Assembly (NCBI GenBank): GCA_950022295.1
Contig: OX465597.1
Span: 188,107,016 to 188,171,015, forward strand
DNA from: Bromus sterilis
Lineage: Eukaryota > Streptophyta > Magnoliopsida > Poales > Poaceae
Direction of reading: 5' to 3'
DNA length: 64,000 nucleotides
Shown here: in pieces, positions 40,054-52,200 of the stretch
Position numbering within the stretch: position 1 is the first letter of the stretch
Layout: each line of letters begins with the position of its first letter
The notes under the pieces: generated by a model
What the model saw: the letters and a program-made list of their open reading frames with translations, nothing else
The model's database searches: none
What the model was told of the DNA's origin: nothing
Position numbers and translations under genes: made by a program

Positions 40054-43000
40054 TCTCCCCCCCCCCCTTCAAAAGGCGTCGACCTCGACGCTCCAAGGTC
40101 ATCTCCCATGTATGGTGATAAATCAGCAACGTTGAAACTGTTGCTAGCGCCACCAAACTCGGCAATGGGAATATCAATCGAGTAGGCATTGTCATTGATC
40201 TTGGCTAACACCTTGTAAGGACCAGCACCCCGTGGCTTCAACTTGGAATTCCTCATCCCTGGAAATCTATCCTTGCGCAAATGTACCCAAACCATATCTC
40301 CAGGTTGAAAAAGAACTTGCTTCCGTGACTGGTTCCTCGCAGCAGCAACATTCTGGCCTTGCTTCTCAATAGCCTCTCGGGTCTTCTCATGGATCTTCTT
40401 CACATAATCTGCTCGTTTGGATGCCTCCATATTAACTCGTTCCTGCAATGGAAGAGGCAGCAAATCAAGAGGTGTAATAGGCTTAAAACCATATACCACT
40501 TCAAAAGGACAAAGGCGAGTAGTAGTGTGTAATGCGCTGTTATAAGCAAATTCAACATGTGGCAAACACTCCTCCCATTCGCGCAGATTTTTCTTGATCA
40601 TAGCTCGCAATAATTGTGACAATGTTCTATTGACCACCTCCGTTTGACCATCAGTTTGGGGATGACATGTAGTACTGAACATCAACTTTGTTCCCAACTT
40701 TCCCCAAAGTGTCTTCCAGAAGTAGCTCACAAACTTTACATCCCTGTCAGAAACAATTGTCTTGGGCACTCCATGCAAGCGTACAATCTCCCTGAAAAAC
40801 AGGTTAGCAACATGCGACGCATCGTCGCTCTTATGGCAAGCAATAAAATGTGCCATCTTGGAAAATCTATCCACTACCACAAATATACTATCATGACCAT
40901 ATTTAGTGCGTGGCAATCCTAACACAAAGTCCATACTAATGTCTTCCCAAGGTGTGGTAGGAGCCGATAGTGGAGTATACAAACCGTGAGGCTTCAGCCT
41001 GGACTTGGATGTGTTGCATACAATGCAGCGTCGAACAAACCTGTCCACATCACGCCTCATCCTGGGCCAATAAAAATTATCAGCAAGCATGAGTAATGTC
41101 TTCGCACGCCCAAAGTGACCCATCAGTCCTCCTGCATGTGATTCCTGCAACAATAGCAAACACACAGAAGATTCTGGAACACAAAGTTTGTTAGCTCGAA
41201 ACAAAAATCTATCATGGATGTGGAACTTGTCACAAGCATTCCGAAGCAAACACAAACGATATGGTTCAGCAAAATCATGATCAGTTGCATATAAATCACA
41301 CAAACTCTCTAATCTAGGAATTTTAACATCAAGATGTGTCAATAACATATTCTTCCTAGAGAGAGCATCAGCAACAACATTATCTTTCCCTTTCTTATAT
41401 TTGATGATGTAGGGGAAAGACTCAATGAACTCAACCCACTTAGCTAAGCGTCTATGCAAATTAGATTGAGCTTTCAGATATTTCAAAGCTTCATGATCAG
41501 AATGTATGATAAATTCTTTTGGCCACAAATAATGTTGCCAAACTTCAAGAACTCTAACAAGTGCATACAATTCTTTATCATAAACAGGATAGTTCAATCT
41601 GGCACCAGAAAGCTTCTCACTAAAATAAGCTATAGGTCTACCTTCTTGCATCAAAACACCACCAATGCCTATACCACTAGCATCGCATTCAACTTCAAAG
41701 TGCTTAGTAAAATCTGGTAATGCAAGTAATGGTGCAGAAGTAAGCAAACGTTTCAACTCATCAAATGCAAGGTCTTGGGCAACGCCCCAAACAAAAGGTA
41801 CACCTTTCTTAGTCAATTCATTCAACGGTGCAGCAATAGTACTAAAGTTTTTCACAAAACGTCGATAAAAACCAGCAAGACCGTGAAAACTTCGTACTTG
41901 ACTAACAGTCATGGGAGTAGGCCAATTTTGAATTGCTTCAATTTTAGAAGAATCTACTTCTACCCCATGCTTAGATACAACAAAACCCAAAAATATGACC
42001 TTATCTTTTGCAAATGTGCACTTCTCAAGATTAGCATATAATTTAGAATCACGCAACACTTGCAAAACTTGTCTAATATGATCAGCATGTTCAAATTCAT
42101 TGCGGCTGTAAATAAGTATATCATCAAAATACACAACCACAAAATGTCCAATAAACTCCCTCAAAACATGGTTCATTAATCTCATGAAAGTACTAGGAGC
42201 ATTAGTAAGACCAAAAGGCATAACTAACCACTCATATAAGCCGAACTTAGTTTTGAAAGCAGTTTTCCATTCATCCCCTTCTTTCATCCTAATTTGATGG
42301 TATCCACTACGCAAATCAATTTTAGAGAAAATAGCAGCACCACACAATTCATCAAGCATATCCTCTAAACGTGGAATAGGATGACGATAGCGAATAGTGA
42401 TGTTATTAATAGCTCTACAATCTACACACATACGCCATGTACCATCTTTCTTAGGGACCAAAATAACAGGAACAACACAAGGGCTAAGGCTGACACGAAT
42501 ATACCCTTTATCCAGAAGCGCTTGTACTTGTTGCTGAATTTCCTTCGTCTCTTGGGGGTTTGTCCTATATGGTGCCCGGTTCGGAAGAGTTGCACCCGGT
42601 ATAAGATCAATCTGGTGCTCAATACCACGCAAGGGTGGTAATCCTGCTGGCACCTCCGCCGGAAACACATCATCAAAATCCTGCAAAACAGTAGCCACAC
42701 CAGGAGAAATATGATGGTTATCATTAGAAACCAAAACCTCGCCTTTATACATGAGGACAAGAGGTATGGTTGTAGGATCCTCACTAAATTCTCTCATGTC
42801 TTCTTTGGTGGCTAAGGTAAGTAAACTAGTCTCTCTCGCACTTTTCGTTATATTATCACTCACAGCTATTACATTGTTTTCTCGTGTTGGTTCTACATTC
42901 ACCTCTACCTTCTGACGAGACTCATTCACAATTTGCTGTGGGGACATAGGATGGAGATTAACTTTCTTGCCCTTGAATTCCAAATGATATGTATTGGCTC

Positions 43001-43925
43001 GGCCATTGTGTTGCACATGGCGATCATATAACCACGGCCGACCCAATAAGAAATGGCAAACTGTCATTGGCACCACATCAAAATCGACGGAATCCTTGTA
43101 TGGGCCTATCTCAAAATTTACGCGCACCATGTGATTGACCTTCATCTCACCACTGTCACTCAACCACTGGACATAATAAGGATTCGGGTGAGGTGAGTAC
43201 TTCAGATTTAGCTTAGCACATAACTCCTTGCTTGCGAGGTTGCGGCAGCTACCTCCATCAATAATCACTTTGCAAGCTTTGTTGGGACCAACGAGTGCCT
43301 TGGTTTGGAACAAATTACAGCGCTGAGAATCAGCATGCGGCTGCACTGTAAGAGTACGTTGTGACACAACAATGGTAGGAGCATGCGACGGAAACGCATC
43401 CATGCCTTCTTCACTATGATATCCCTCGTCATCGAAAACGGAAGGGTCTTCATCATCACCAGTTTCATACTCGCCGGTTTCTTGATTCACAAACATGACC
43501 TTTCTGTTCGGGCAATCTCTCTTGAAGTGACCCGGATTACCGCAAGCATGACAGGTGATCTCGCGATTGCGAGCTGTAGACATGTTGGAGCCTGCACTAG
43601 TGGCAGGGGCAGCTGGCTTCTTGGCCATAGAACCATTGGAGGCTGGCTTGGAAACTGAAGAAGAAGCTCGAGTATTGGCACCATAATTCTCCATAGGCGC
43701 GGATGTCCTTGGAGAAAATCTGCTAGATGTGGAGTATCTTGACTTCAGTTGTGCCTCTTCTGCAAGCTGGGATTCAGCCTCCCTTGCAAGATGCAATAAA
43801 TCATTCATATTATAGTATTGGTGATGCCGCACAATACTCTTGAGAGTAAATTTCAGCCCATGGAGAAAACGTTGCATAGTCATCACGTTGCAACAACATC
43901 TCCATCTCCATATAGTATGCATCAA
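39630..43925 (-). pseudogene. Pol part of the CRM-like polyprotein (frameshifted from gag)
   Basis: One open frame of 1431 codons on the minus strand. Motifs in order: end of gag (MTMQRFLHGLK); CCHC knuckle (CHACGNPGHFKRDC, near 43530-43560); protease (IIDGGSCRN, near 43250); reverse transcriptase with YFDDILIYS (near 42110-42135); RNase H (CDASGIGIGG); integrase finger (HFGRAKTLLM...CIVCNTSKS); integrase core with MDFVLGLP, VSDRDVKF and GQTEVVNR. All catalytic residues are kept. The C-terminus runs about 140 codons into the 3' LTR, where the palindrome cluster is translated into DVR- and GRPT-containing repeats. The first residues of this frame (before NVMTMQ) are out-of-frame gag and not native. 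The frameshift to the gag segment means no full polyprotein is made from this copy. Confidence 0.88.
40054..40070 (-). promoter_or_regulatory. Polypurine tract of the second CRM-like element
   Basis: The minus strand reads GAA followed by a run of G and then AGA, directly before the LTR start at 40053. The run of C on the plus strand is 11-12 bases, so its exact length may be uncertain. Confidence 0.85.
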
Positions 43926-44673
43926 CGGACATAGTACCTTGCTTCAATTGTTGCAATTTATCAAAAACTGTCCGTAAATAATTTGTGGGAACAAACCGAG
44001 CTTTCATGGTCGCCTTCATGTCATGCCATGTACGAATAGGCTGGCCATTGGTTTCTTGTATCTCGGTCAATACACTCTCCCACCAACGCAAAGCATAACC
44101 GTCAAACTCGGAAGAAGCAATCTTGATCTTCTTGTCCTCCGGATAATCATGCAAACGCCATAATTTTTCCATCTTAAGCTCCCATGTGAGGTATTCTTCC
44201 ACATCCGTGGACCCTTCAAATTTGGGGATATTAAACTTGGGCTTGCTCAAGACATCTTCTTCCTGAATGGGTATACGGCGCGCACCAAGACCAAGTGGAG
44301 GTTGGCGAACCGGTCCTTGAAGACCACGCCCACGTCCTTGAATGCCCCTCAAATCAGCATTGTCACCATGGACACTACCATCATCTTCCTGAGCATCAGG
44401 TTGGCGTTGTACCATAGCTGCTTGTATGCCAGTGACAGATGTTGTCATTTGTTGTAGGTTCTGCTGGATAGCAGCAAGTTGTTGTTGCATAGTGGTGACT
44501 GCAGCTTCAGTCGCGTCCACTTTCAGTTGTACCGCTTGAACATTTTTATCAATTGCATCAGCGGATTTAGTAAACATCCCAATCAAGTGATCACGGAGAC
44601 CTTCATATGCCTCCCATGTAACTGGCGCATCCTTGTCCTGTTTCTGCATCACATCAAAACCACTTTGAGACAT
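43810..44673 (-). pseudogene. Gag segment of the second CRM-like element, ended by a frameshift
   Basis: Starts ATG at 44673 (MSQSGFDVMQKQ). It has a coiled-coil-like heptad stretch (about residues 35-80, QLKVDATEAAVTT), a Gly/Arg-rich linker and a gag domain (YLTWELKMEKLWR, then LRWWESVL). It ends in the wrong frame after MEMEMLLQR near 43885; the missing frame resumes at MTMQRFLHGLK in the next segment. The intact homologue at 17068 has about a dozen more residues at this point, so a small deletion with loss of frame is likely. Confidence 0.85.
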
Positions 44674-45406
44674 GATTAGTAGGTTAGTGCACTAAATCAA
44701 AATCTTTTGGTGGACACTCACAACTCACTCAAAACTGACAAGAAAAGGTGAATCTTACCGTTCCAAAGTGAATAGTAATGCGTACCCGTTCGGATGGAAG
44801 ACTAGTGCACGGATGTGATGAAGTGAATACCCGAGTAAAAGAGTGAACACACGACAAAGCAGGATATATGTGGTGGAGCTATAGGTATGGCACCCTAACT
44901 ACACCGAAGTCAAGTCCTAATGCTGATCGTGTGATACAAACCCAAAGAAAAACTCACACAGTGGAGAACAAACGAAAGACAGGCCTCTCAAAAGATCACC
45001 ACTATGATATGTCCTTTCTAACACTTGTATATCTCTTTGCACTCTTTTATAACTCTTTTTGATCACACTTCTTTCTCTCTTTTCTTTGATTTTTTTTGAA
45101 TCTTTTCTCTTTTTCTCTTTTTTTTTGAATCTATTCCAAACTGGACGAAATTGCTACAATACTGCTACAGTAACTTTGATTTTGCTACAGTAACTTTGCT
45201 CTTTAGGCCACAATATGTCGCACCGCGGAGAAATTTTCGGGAAGAACACACGAAACAGCAAACTAAAACAATGACTCCGATGCAATCTAAGTTATGGCAA
45301 AAACTAGAAACCCTAATATTTTTGTATGGCTTTTTCTGGATAGGACGAAAACAAAAACGATCGAATAGATGGATTTGGTGGATGCTTACCGAGGAAACAC
45401 TGGAAA
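44674..45406 (-). other. Untranslated leader of the second CRM-like element
   Basis: About 0.73 kb between PBS and gag start with no gene. It has a T-rich stretch at 45050-45130 and the repeat TTGCTACAGTAACTTTG (about 45160-45200). Confidence 0.7.
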
Positions 45407-45416
45407 TCTGATACCA
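45407..45416 (-). promoter_or_regulatory. Primer binding site, tRNA-Met type, second CRM-like element
   Basis: The minus strand reads TGGTATCAGA, three bases after the 5' LTR end (45420). Confidence 0.9.
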
Positions 45417-45419
45417 AGA

Positions 45420-46368
45420 TGATATGGGGAGGCCCGATCTTCTCAGTAAGCGGACGGTGAATATGAGGGCGATGATAGATAACTTGTATGTAGCCAATGA
45501 ACTCTCCTTGCTAGATCCCTGTTGCCAATGCGACAGCTCTCTACCCTTTGGATATTCACAACTTCACACACTTGCGCAACGTAGCCGTCGACCACGAGAC
45601 GGTAATTTGCAATCTACTAATCCCCAGTGGAACAATAGATCACACAGAACTTGCAGTAGAAGAACTTCAGATCGATACGAATTGAAGTCTTAATGATTCA
45701 AGAGGAAAGCTTGAAGCTATTCTCAATATCTAGGGTTTATCTAAACATGGTCTAACCCTAAAACTCGTGGGAGCTGGGTATTTATAAGCTAAGGGATTAC
45801 AGGGGCCGCAGTCCGTCTGATCTGCGCGCGGCTTTCGGACGTCCGAAGGGTTTCGGACGTCCGTCACGTCGGACGTCCGAAACATGTCGGAAATCCGACT
45901 CTGGCGGTGAGGTGTCCTGGATAGGAGGCTCTTCTCGCGGACCTTCATGTCGGACGTCCGTCATGTGTCGGACGTCCGATGCGTCGGACGTCCGAAATCC
46001 TGTCGGAAATCCGTCTTCGGTTTTGGAGGTCTTCTGAATACGGAGGTCGCCAACTTTCTCTGATGTCGGACGTCCGAAATGGGTCGGACGTCCGAAAGTT
46101 GGAGCATGTCTCATCTTCTCCTCCTTCTGGATCCTCGTCTCCGTCATGATACCTGATTATGCAAAAATACAAAGATTTAGGCAGTATAAAATTCTCATTG
46201 TATAATATATCAGAATCTATTAAGAGCGAGTTCACCTGTTGTTCTATCAACTTTGCACGAGCTCTTGTAATAGGTCCAATTCTGATTTCATCATCCTTCT
46301 TCTTTGTTGAATCAACTTGTTCTTCATGACGAACTGGAGATGTGTTGGTAGTAGGGATGTCCTCATCA
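45420..46368 (-). repeat. 5' (right) LTR of the second CRM-like element
   Basis: 949 bp. TATA box on the minus strand at about 45779-45787 (TTATAAATA). The palindrome cluster lies 50-310 bp upstream of it, in the promoter (U3) part of the LTR. This LTR faces away from the host gene at 46900. Confidence 0.93.
45836..46096. repeat. Cluster of CGGACGTCCG palindromes in the right LTR
   Basis: Eight exact copies plus CGGAAATCCG variants, matching the left LTR. One copy (45872-45881) is CGGACATCCG in the left LTR, a C-to-T type change at a CpG on the minus strand. Confidence 0.9.
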
Positions 46369-46373
46369 GATCT

Positions 46374-46670
46374 ACTATCAAGAGATAGCTTGATTCCTTA
46401 TAATAACCCGCGATCAGAACCCAGAGGAATTAGAGTGAAATTCGAACCCGATACGGAAGCCGCAAGGGGAATACAAACCCTAGACGGAAGTCGCCAGGGA
46501 AATTACAACTTTAACTATATCATACTATTTAGATAAGCTCTAGATACACTATTTTTCTCACAGTATTTTGTCACCTCTTGTTTTTTAGGGGTTCTTTTGT
46601 CATCTCTTGTTGCCACCGCTTCGATGTGGCTATAAAAGCTAAGCCAGCATTTTGCTGGATCTTAAAAAAA
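46374..46670 (+). promoter_or_regulatory. Putative promoter region of the host gene
   Basis: About 0.3 kb between the CRM-like insertion and a MITE. TATAAAAG at 46631-46638 could be a TATA box about 265 bp upstream of the ATG. No other element is recognised. Whether it drives the gene is inference. Confidence 0.35.
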
Positions 46671-46750
46671 TATTCTCTTTGTTTCAAATTATTTGATACA
46701 ACTTTAGTTTAAATTTGATTTAGTTTAAATAATTTGAATCGGAGAGAGTA
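46671..46750. mobile_element. Stowaway-type MITE in the 5' region of the host gene
   Basis: About 80 bp bounded by TA, with inverted ends around CTCTTTGTTTCAAATTATTTG and TAATTTGAATCGGAGAGAG. Both length and terminal words fit Triticeae Stowaway MITEs. It lies between the putative TATA box and the ATG, so it may be transcribed into the 5' UTR. Confidence 0.75.
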
Positions 46751-46899
46751 AGAAAAATGACCACGATGAACGGCCAGCGTTAAAGCCATGCGAAGAGGAG
46801 AGAAGGGGCAAAAAGCTTCACGGAGTCGTCTTGGTCTCACGGCCGCCAACACCTTTGCCGTCCCTCCGGTCACCGCGATATTCGCGTGATCTCGTCGCC

Positions 46900-47029
46900 A
46901 TGGCCACCCCCGGCAAGCCCGACCTGGCCGCTGCGCCACCGAAAGCGCCGCAGCCGCAGCCAGCGGTGAAGGGGGCCATCATGCGCCGCGTCTTTCCCTT
47001 CCTCCTCGCCACCAACATCTTCATCGGTG
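46900..47029 (+). CDS. Host gene, coding exon 1: small putative single-pass membrane protein
   Basis: ATG at 46900 in the context GTCGCCATGG. The exon encodes residues 1-43 and the first base of codon 44. It has a Pro/Ala-rich start (KAPQPQPAVKG), two arginines (29-30) and the first part of a hydrophobic segment (VFPFLLATNIFIG). It stops at GGTG|GTGAG, a good plant 5' splice site. Joined to 58164-58474 it gives 146 residues. Plant proteins of this type, with one membrane segment and a conserved LPP...EDEQR...KW(M/I)LEEKRK C-terminal half, are familiar to me as uncharacterised; I cannot name a function. GC-rich codon use contrasts with the surrounding repeats. Confidence 0.82.
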
Positions 47030-47038
47030 GTGAGACAG

Positions 47039-47061
47039 CCCCCCCCCCCCCCCCCCCCCCC
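47039..47061. repeat. Run of 23 C just after the splice donor
   Basis: An uninterrupted C run begins nine bases into the intron. Its exact length may vary between individuals or be affected by sequencing. Confidence 0.9.
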
Positions 47062-47593
47062 TCGGGTACACGATCTCTTTCATTCCCAGTCTTGTACCTC
47101 TACATCTGTGTCACAATGTGTTGTTGACCTCGCTACGGTTCGTTCAGTGCTATTTGCTACTCTGCTAGTCTATCTGCTTGGGGTTGTTGGTGCTCTCCCC
47201 TGTGTAGATTGGCTCTAGAAAGACTAAATCTTGATAGGTCGCAGCAAATTATACTTGTTAGCTACTACTAGAAACGATGAGTAGCAGTCTGTGCCTGCGA
47301 GGTAGCTGTACCTCTTGGCTCTTGCCGTGTCCTTAATGATTGTGCATCTGGGCCACCCCAGTTTGCTCCTAGTGTTTCCTTAACCAAAATACCAAAATAC
47401 ACAGATGAACTTTTATGCCTACTATTTACTTAGAATTTGGGTACGATAAACTTGAGAAATTTCGAATTCCATAAGTAAGAAATGAGTCAATCACGACAAA
47501 ATGTGCTTCACTCTATTTTGGTAGGAACTTAATTGGTGAGAATGAGATGAAACTCAACTTACAGAATGGTGAGACTCCAGGGATCTGATCCAC

Positions 47594-47785
47594 GTCATGT
47601 TTATATTTTATAAAGATAAATTCTATATTTATGTCATGGACTTTGCCTTTTTCACGGGTGGCAGTCACGTTTATATTTTATAAAGATAAATTCTTTATTT
47701 ATGTCATTGATTTTGCCTTTTTCACGGGTGGCAGGCATATAGATTTCCCCTTTGCCTTTTTCATGGGTGGCAGGCATATAGATTT
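47594..47785. repeat. Local direct repeats (70 and 39 bp)
   Basis: GTTTATATTTTATAAAGATA starts near 47599 and 47669 (70-bp spacing). TTTGCCTTTTTCACGGGTGG starts at 47642, 47712 and, with one change, at 47751. They lie in the intron. Confidence 0.85.
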
Positions 47786-47834
47786 TCCTTAAATGTAAGG
47801 AAATTACTGTAGCATATGTTCATGATTTGACAAT

Positions 47835-47924
47835 TACTCCCTCAGTTCCAAATTATTATTTGTGTACATGTCTAGATACATATATGTATAAATGAAAGTC
47901 ATCTAATTTGAAACGGAGGTAGTA
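47835..47924. mobile_element. Stowaway-type MITE, 90 bp, in the intron
   Basis: Starts TACTCCCTCAGTTCCAAATTA and ends TAATTTGAAACGGAGGTAGTA, the classical Stowaway inverted termini flanked by TA. No coding capacity. Confidence 0.9.
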
Positions 47925-48860
47925 TTTGATAAGAAAGTACAGAACAATCGGTAGGAACTTTCAGGCTTTTCCCCTCTGCTTTGCAAATAGAAACCCATAG
48001 CGTTGCAAGAATTACTGTGGTTGCAGCATAGAAACATAATACGCTGATAGGCTGCAGTTTGTTAGGGGGCAAGAGAGAAAAGATGTCGTACAAGATAGGC
48101 AATTTTTTTAATTTCGGTTACCCAATTTATGGTAGCTACAACAGCTGTTGTACCTTTTTCACCCGTGGCAGGATATATTTCTCTTAAAGTAAGGAAGGTA
48201 CTGTAGCATACATGGTCATGATTTCCCAAATGCTGCATTGTTCCATGTATACAAGGCCTATTAATATTGTCATAAGTTTGATCTAGTTTATGTAAAAATA
48301 TATGAACATCTACAATACACAATAAATACATTATGGAAACATATTTCATGATATATTAAGTGATATTGATCTTATTTTGTAGATTTTGATATTTGTTTCT
48401 GTAAGCGTGGTCAAACATAGAAATATTTGACTCAAGACAAGATTAATAGGTATAAATGGGAGGGAGTTTGTGTAAGAAAGCGCAAACCAATCAGTAGCAA
48501 CCTTAAGGGTTTCCCCCCCTTGTTTTTGGATAAGAAATCCATAGCATTGCACGGATTAGTGTGGTTGCGGCAAAGAAACATAATGCGCTGATAGGCTGCA
48601 GTTTGTTATTTTTTTGGTAGTTTGATTAAATCTATTGAGAATTTGCAAATTTCCAATTTATGCCAGCTATAACATTGCCACTAAGCATAGTGCTGTTGTT
48701 AGCCTTTCACCTGTGGCAGAATATATTTCTCTTAAAAGGTAAGGAACGTATTGTAGCATGCATGGTCACAATTTTAAAAATACTCCATCCTTCCATGTAT
48801 ACACAATAAATACATTATGGAAACATATTTCATCATAGATCTAGTGATATTGATTTTTGT
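47925..48860. repeat. Duplicated intronic units of about 540 bp
   Basis: 47930-48065 matches 48470-48606 (both with ACATAATRCGCTGATAGGCTGCAGTTTGTTA-like sequence). The segment with GTGGCAGGATATATTTCTCTTAAA at 48160-48250 recurs at 48710-48800, and the order is the same. These units are therefore imperfect tandem copies. A third, inverted copy lies at about 54325-54592. The nature of the unit is unknown. Confidence 0.75.
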
Positions 48861-48865
48861 TTCTA

Positions 48866-49258
48866 CTAGTTAATTTGCCCGTGCGTTGCTACGAGGGGCA
48901 TATCATTTTTTATGACTCCCCATCGAAGCTCATCCCCTCTATTAATGGTGTATCCGGCTCACAATCTGTCTTTCGCCCTATCCTCACTTTGAATTCAAAG
49001 TTCAAAAACAGTTCGTTTTTCACCCAATCCTCATTCACTTTGAATTTCAAACACAATCCGTCTTTCAGGCAATCCTCACTCACTTTGAATTTGAAACAAG
49101 TAATTGTGCAATGCCTCGCCTCCCTCCCATTCTAGGCATAAGTTGTGCTTCTCATTGCCTCCTCTCTCTACCTATCTACACATAACTTCGGGAGATGAAT
49201 GTGTATAATTACTATTACTGAGACAAACCAAACATAAGTATAATCGATAGGTGTAGCA
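48866..49258 (-). mobile_element. Helitron 3' part (minus strand), interrupted
   Basis: The minus strand ends GCAACGCACGGGCAAATTAACTAG followed by T, the same kind of terminus as the Helitron at 34775. The 5' end is not found: the solo LTR interrupts the sequence at 49259, and any remainder lies right of 53024. A repeated phrase (CAATCCTCACTCACTTTGAATT type) occurs three times at 48978-49096. Confidence 0.6.
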
Positions 49259-52200
49259 TGTAAGGCCCCCGATGCGGTGCTAACTCGAGTTAGTCGCTTT
49301 CGCGTCTCGCTCAAGTTAGTAGCGCATAAAGAGCCACCGACTCACGACACTCGCACTCGTGTCGCTGCCGGATTCTCAACAACAAGTATAAGAACAAAGA
49401 ACTTTAACTAAGACATAAAAATATAGAGTCCAGGGCATACATCGCCACTGGAATTATTACATCATCTCAGAGGTCCGTGGACCCAACAGTACAACATGCG
49501 ACAAGCGGAAGACAAACACGACCGAGTACGGTCAAAAGCCAAATTGCCCTAGAGAGGGCTGCACATAAAGAGTCCACCCACGGATCGTCGAAGCCCAACT
49601 ATAGGATCTACTGAACGAGGTCGTCCTCATCGTCTTCCTCCGGGGGCACCTCCACGAAGTATCGTCCAGTGCTCGGGTCAAGAAAGTACTCCACTGCAGC
49701 GGCTGATCAGGCAAAACAGTAAAAGCACAAAAGGAAAACAGGGGTGAGATTATAGCATTACAGGATAACTAACTTCCTACGGTAAGACAAGATAAAGGTA
49801 AAGGTTGCAGCCGCACTAGCATATATGGTGGCTATCGCTCTATCAGAGTAGAGGTAAGATCCAAGAAGTACACGTGACATCGTGTCATAAGTCTGCTATC
49901 CACCTACTTACGTCAAGCATAACACAACCTGGATCTTCTCTCGGTCCCCCTGGACGAAGAAAAGCAAACAAGGCACTCACACGGTAGGCAAGTTTTAAAT
50001 ATGATTCAAATTGATGTTATTCTATGAACAAGGAGTAGGTCTCAAGTCGTCCATAACCGCGGACACGGCTTTTCGAAAAGATTTAACCCTGCAGGGGTGT
50101 ACCAACTGCCCATCATAGGCTTCGTATGTACGTCCGGTTTCCACTTGGCTAAGTAAACGCCTGAAACTCCGGAACGTCAGAGTCCCTCTAACTAACAACA
50201 CACAATTCCGGGTGGCCCCCGGGGAGTCGACATCCAATCCAAAAGCCGGCCAAGCTCTCGGATCGGCCTCTTCCGTATGGCTAAGGTCGGGTTTAGTCAC
50301 ACCTACAAATCAGGGGACTTCCCTAGCTCACCAGTGTGGACCAACCAGAGGAACTATGTCTCCGTTGGTCCGGGTTGTTTCGAAAACAGCTGGGGTACCA
50401 ACCAAGCACACACACGTTTGCAAATAGTAAATCAGCTCGGGCCACCTCTAGAACTGTATGAAGCTAGGTAGGTAAGACAAGGGGACCCCATAGAATCCCA
50501 CACGCGATTAGGCACGCTCGTCAAGAAACACAATACCCGAAACTCTGGACCTAGGTGACTCAAATGGAACAAAACACCTGGCGGGAACAGCCTGGTCTCC
50601 CATCTTTCGTCAGGTATAAATTAACATCATAATAATAATAAATATCAACCAACTTCTTCAAATAACATGATATCCCAAACCATAGCATAAGGTAAGCAGC
50701 AAGTTTTCCTACTCATACTTAGCAAATGGCTGAGCAGCTGTAACTTAGCAATACAATGTTTTGCTGGGATGTGGGGATCATGGCTGTTTGGGTTTTGAAG
50801 GTGGCATAAGCAAGGTGGATAGGATCAATCAATTCGTTCTAGACTACAGCTAGGCAGGTAGGCAGAAAGGTATCAAGTAATGGTATGAATCTTCCCCTTG
50901 CCTGGGTAATCGGTCGTCGAAGCAGACGCAGCAGGGTCCTCGGGCTCGGTGTCGGAAATCTACACGTAAGTCTCCTCGGCGGTCTCAGATGCTAACGTAA
51001 GGTACCGGCAAGGAAAGACACACAAGTAAGTAACGGGTACGATGCACAGGCAAGGATGGTATGATCAAGTTTAACTTACATGATGTGACCCTATCTAGTC
51101 AGATTTAAATGAAGGTGGTGACGACACGTCAACAACTTCATATGCGATTTATTTACGTGAAAATGGCTCTGGTCTTAGCCTTATTTTTGGTGTAAGTAGC
51201 ATGTCAACATGGCATGATCAGCAATGCATATAACATAAATAAAACAACGTGAAAAGTAATCATCGATTCCGGAGACGGTGTAGTGTCGGTGAATTTGACA
51301 CAAGGAAGGTGCAACAACAGTTGGAAACCAGCCACATTGCATATGACAATATGTTAGGGGCTGACTTTGAAGAAAGATAATTTGAAGATGACATGAACAA
51401 AACTTGAAAAGGACTGATGATCATCATCTCAAAATGCACTGAAGATGAAATGATGCAATCAGGGAAAGATAGATTGATCCTGGTTGAGGTGGTCACTACT
51501 GCAACTTGGCGGCGGCAACTACTGCATCCGCTGACAGCAAAGCAGACGGCGGCGACAGCAAGTTCAGGCGATGGTAGCCACGGCTCCAGGGCTCCTCCGG
51601 CGACACCGCGACCTCCTATGCGCACCTGGGACAACCGGCTACTCCTTCACACACTGAAACCTCACCGGAGATCAACGGATCGGACCCCAGCCTCACCGGA
51701 AAAATTCCACGGCTGCGGATCTGAACCGGGTTCAGAGCTACTACACAGAAAGCACCCAAAGGCTACCCCTTTGAGGCCGTACGCACACCCTGGACGCGCT
51801 CTGGACACGCGTGGACACGCCCCCTTGGTGCACTGGACACGGCGACTACGAAACCCCTCATCGGCGGCGAGTCGAGCGGCAGAAACCTACCGCTACGTGA
51901 ACGGGAACACTACGCACATCTACGGGAGGAGGACGTCGAGGTGCTCACCTAGTGGGTCACGCAGCGTGTCCCAACCTCGCCGTAGAGGAAGAAGAGGAAG
52001 GAGCCGTCGTCGGGGAAGAAGGAACCTCCGCGGCGGAGCTCGTCGTCGCGGAGTCGATGCAGCCTTCCCGCGAGGACCTGCACGGTGGAAAGGAGAAACT
52101 TGAGGTCCCGCAGAGCTCCACGCGAGTGCACGGCCAAGAATTGACACGAGGTTCGCCGGAATCGCTCACCGGAGCTCCTCTGCGGGGCGGAACAAGGGAA

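Larger units (their letters stand above)
39105..46368 (-). mobile_element. Complete CRM-like gypsy element with broken gag
   Basis: 7264 bp with two 949-bp LTRs and TSD GATCT. On the minus strand the LTR starts TGATGAGGACATCC (GATGAGCACATCC in the 3' copy) and ends CCATATCA, then PBS TGGTATCAGA; the 3' LTR is preceded by a G-rich purine tract. The polyprotein gene has one frameshift in gag. Four LTR differences were found (39432/45747, 39538/45853, 39560/45875 and 40046/46361), about 0.4 percent, so the insertion is recent but older than the other CRM element. Confidence 0.92.

Noticed and set aside
43870..43925. Start of the long pol frame at 43925 as a true start codon
   Set aside because: The first residues are out-of-frame gag (Trp/Cys-rich). 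The native reading comes from the gag frame upstream through a frameshift.
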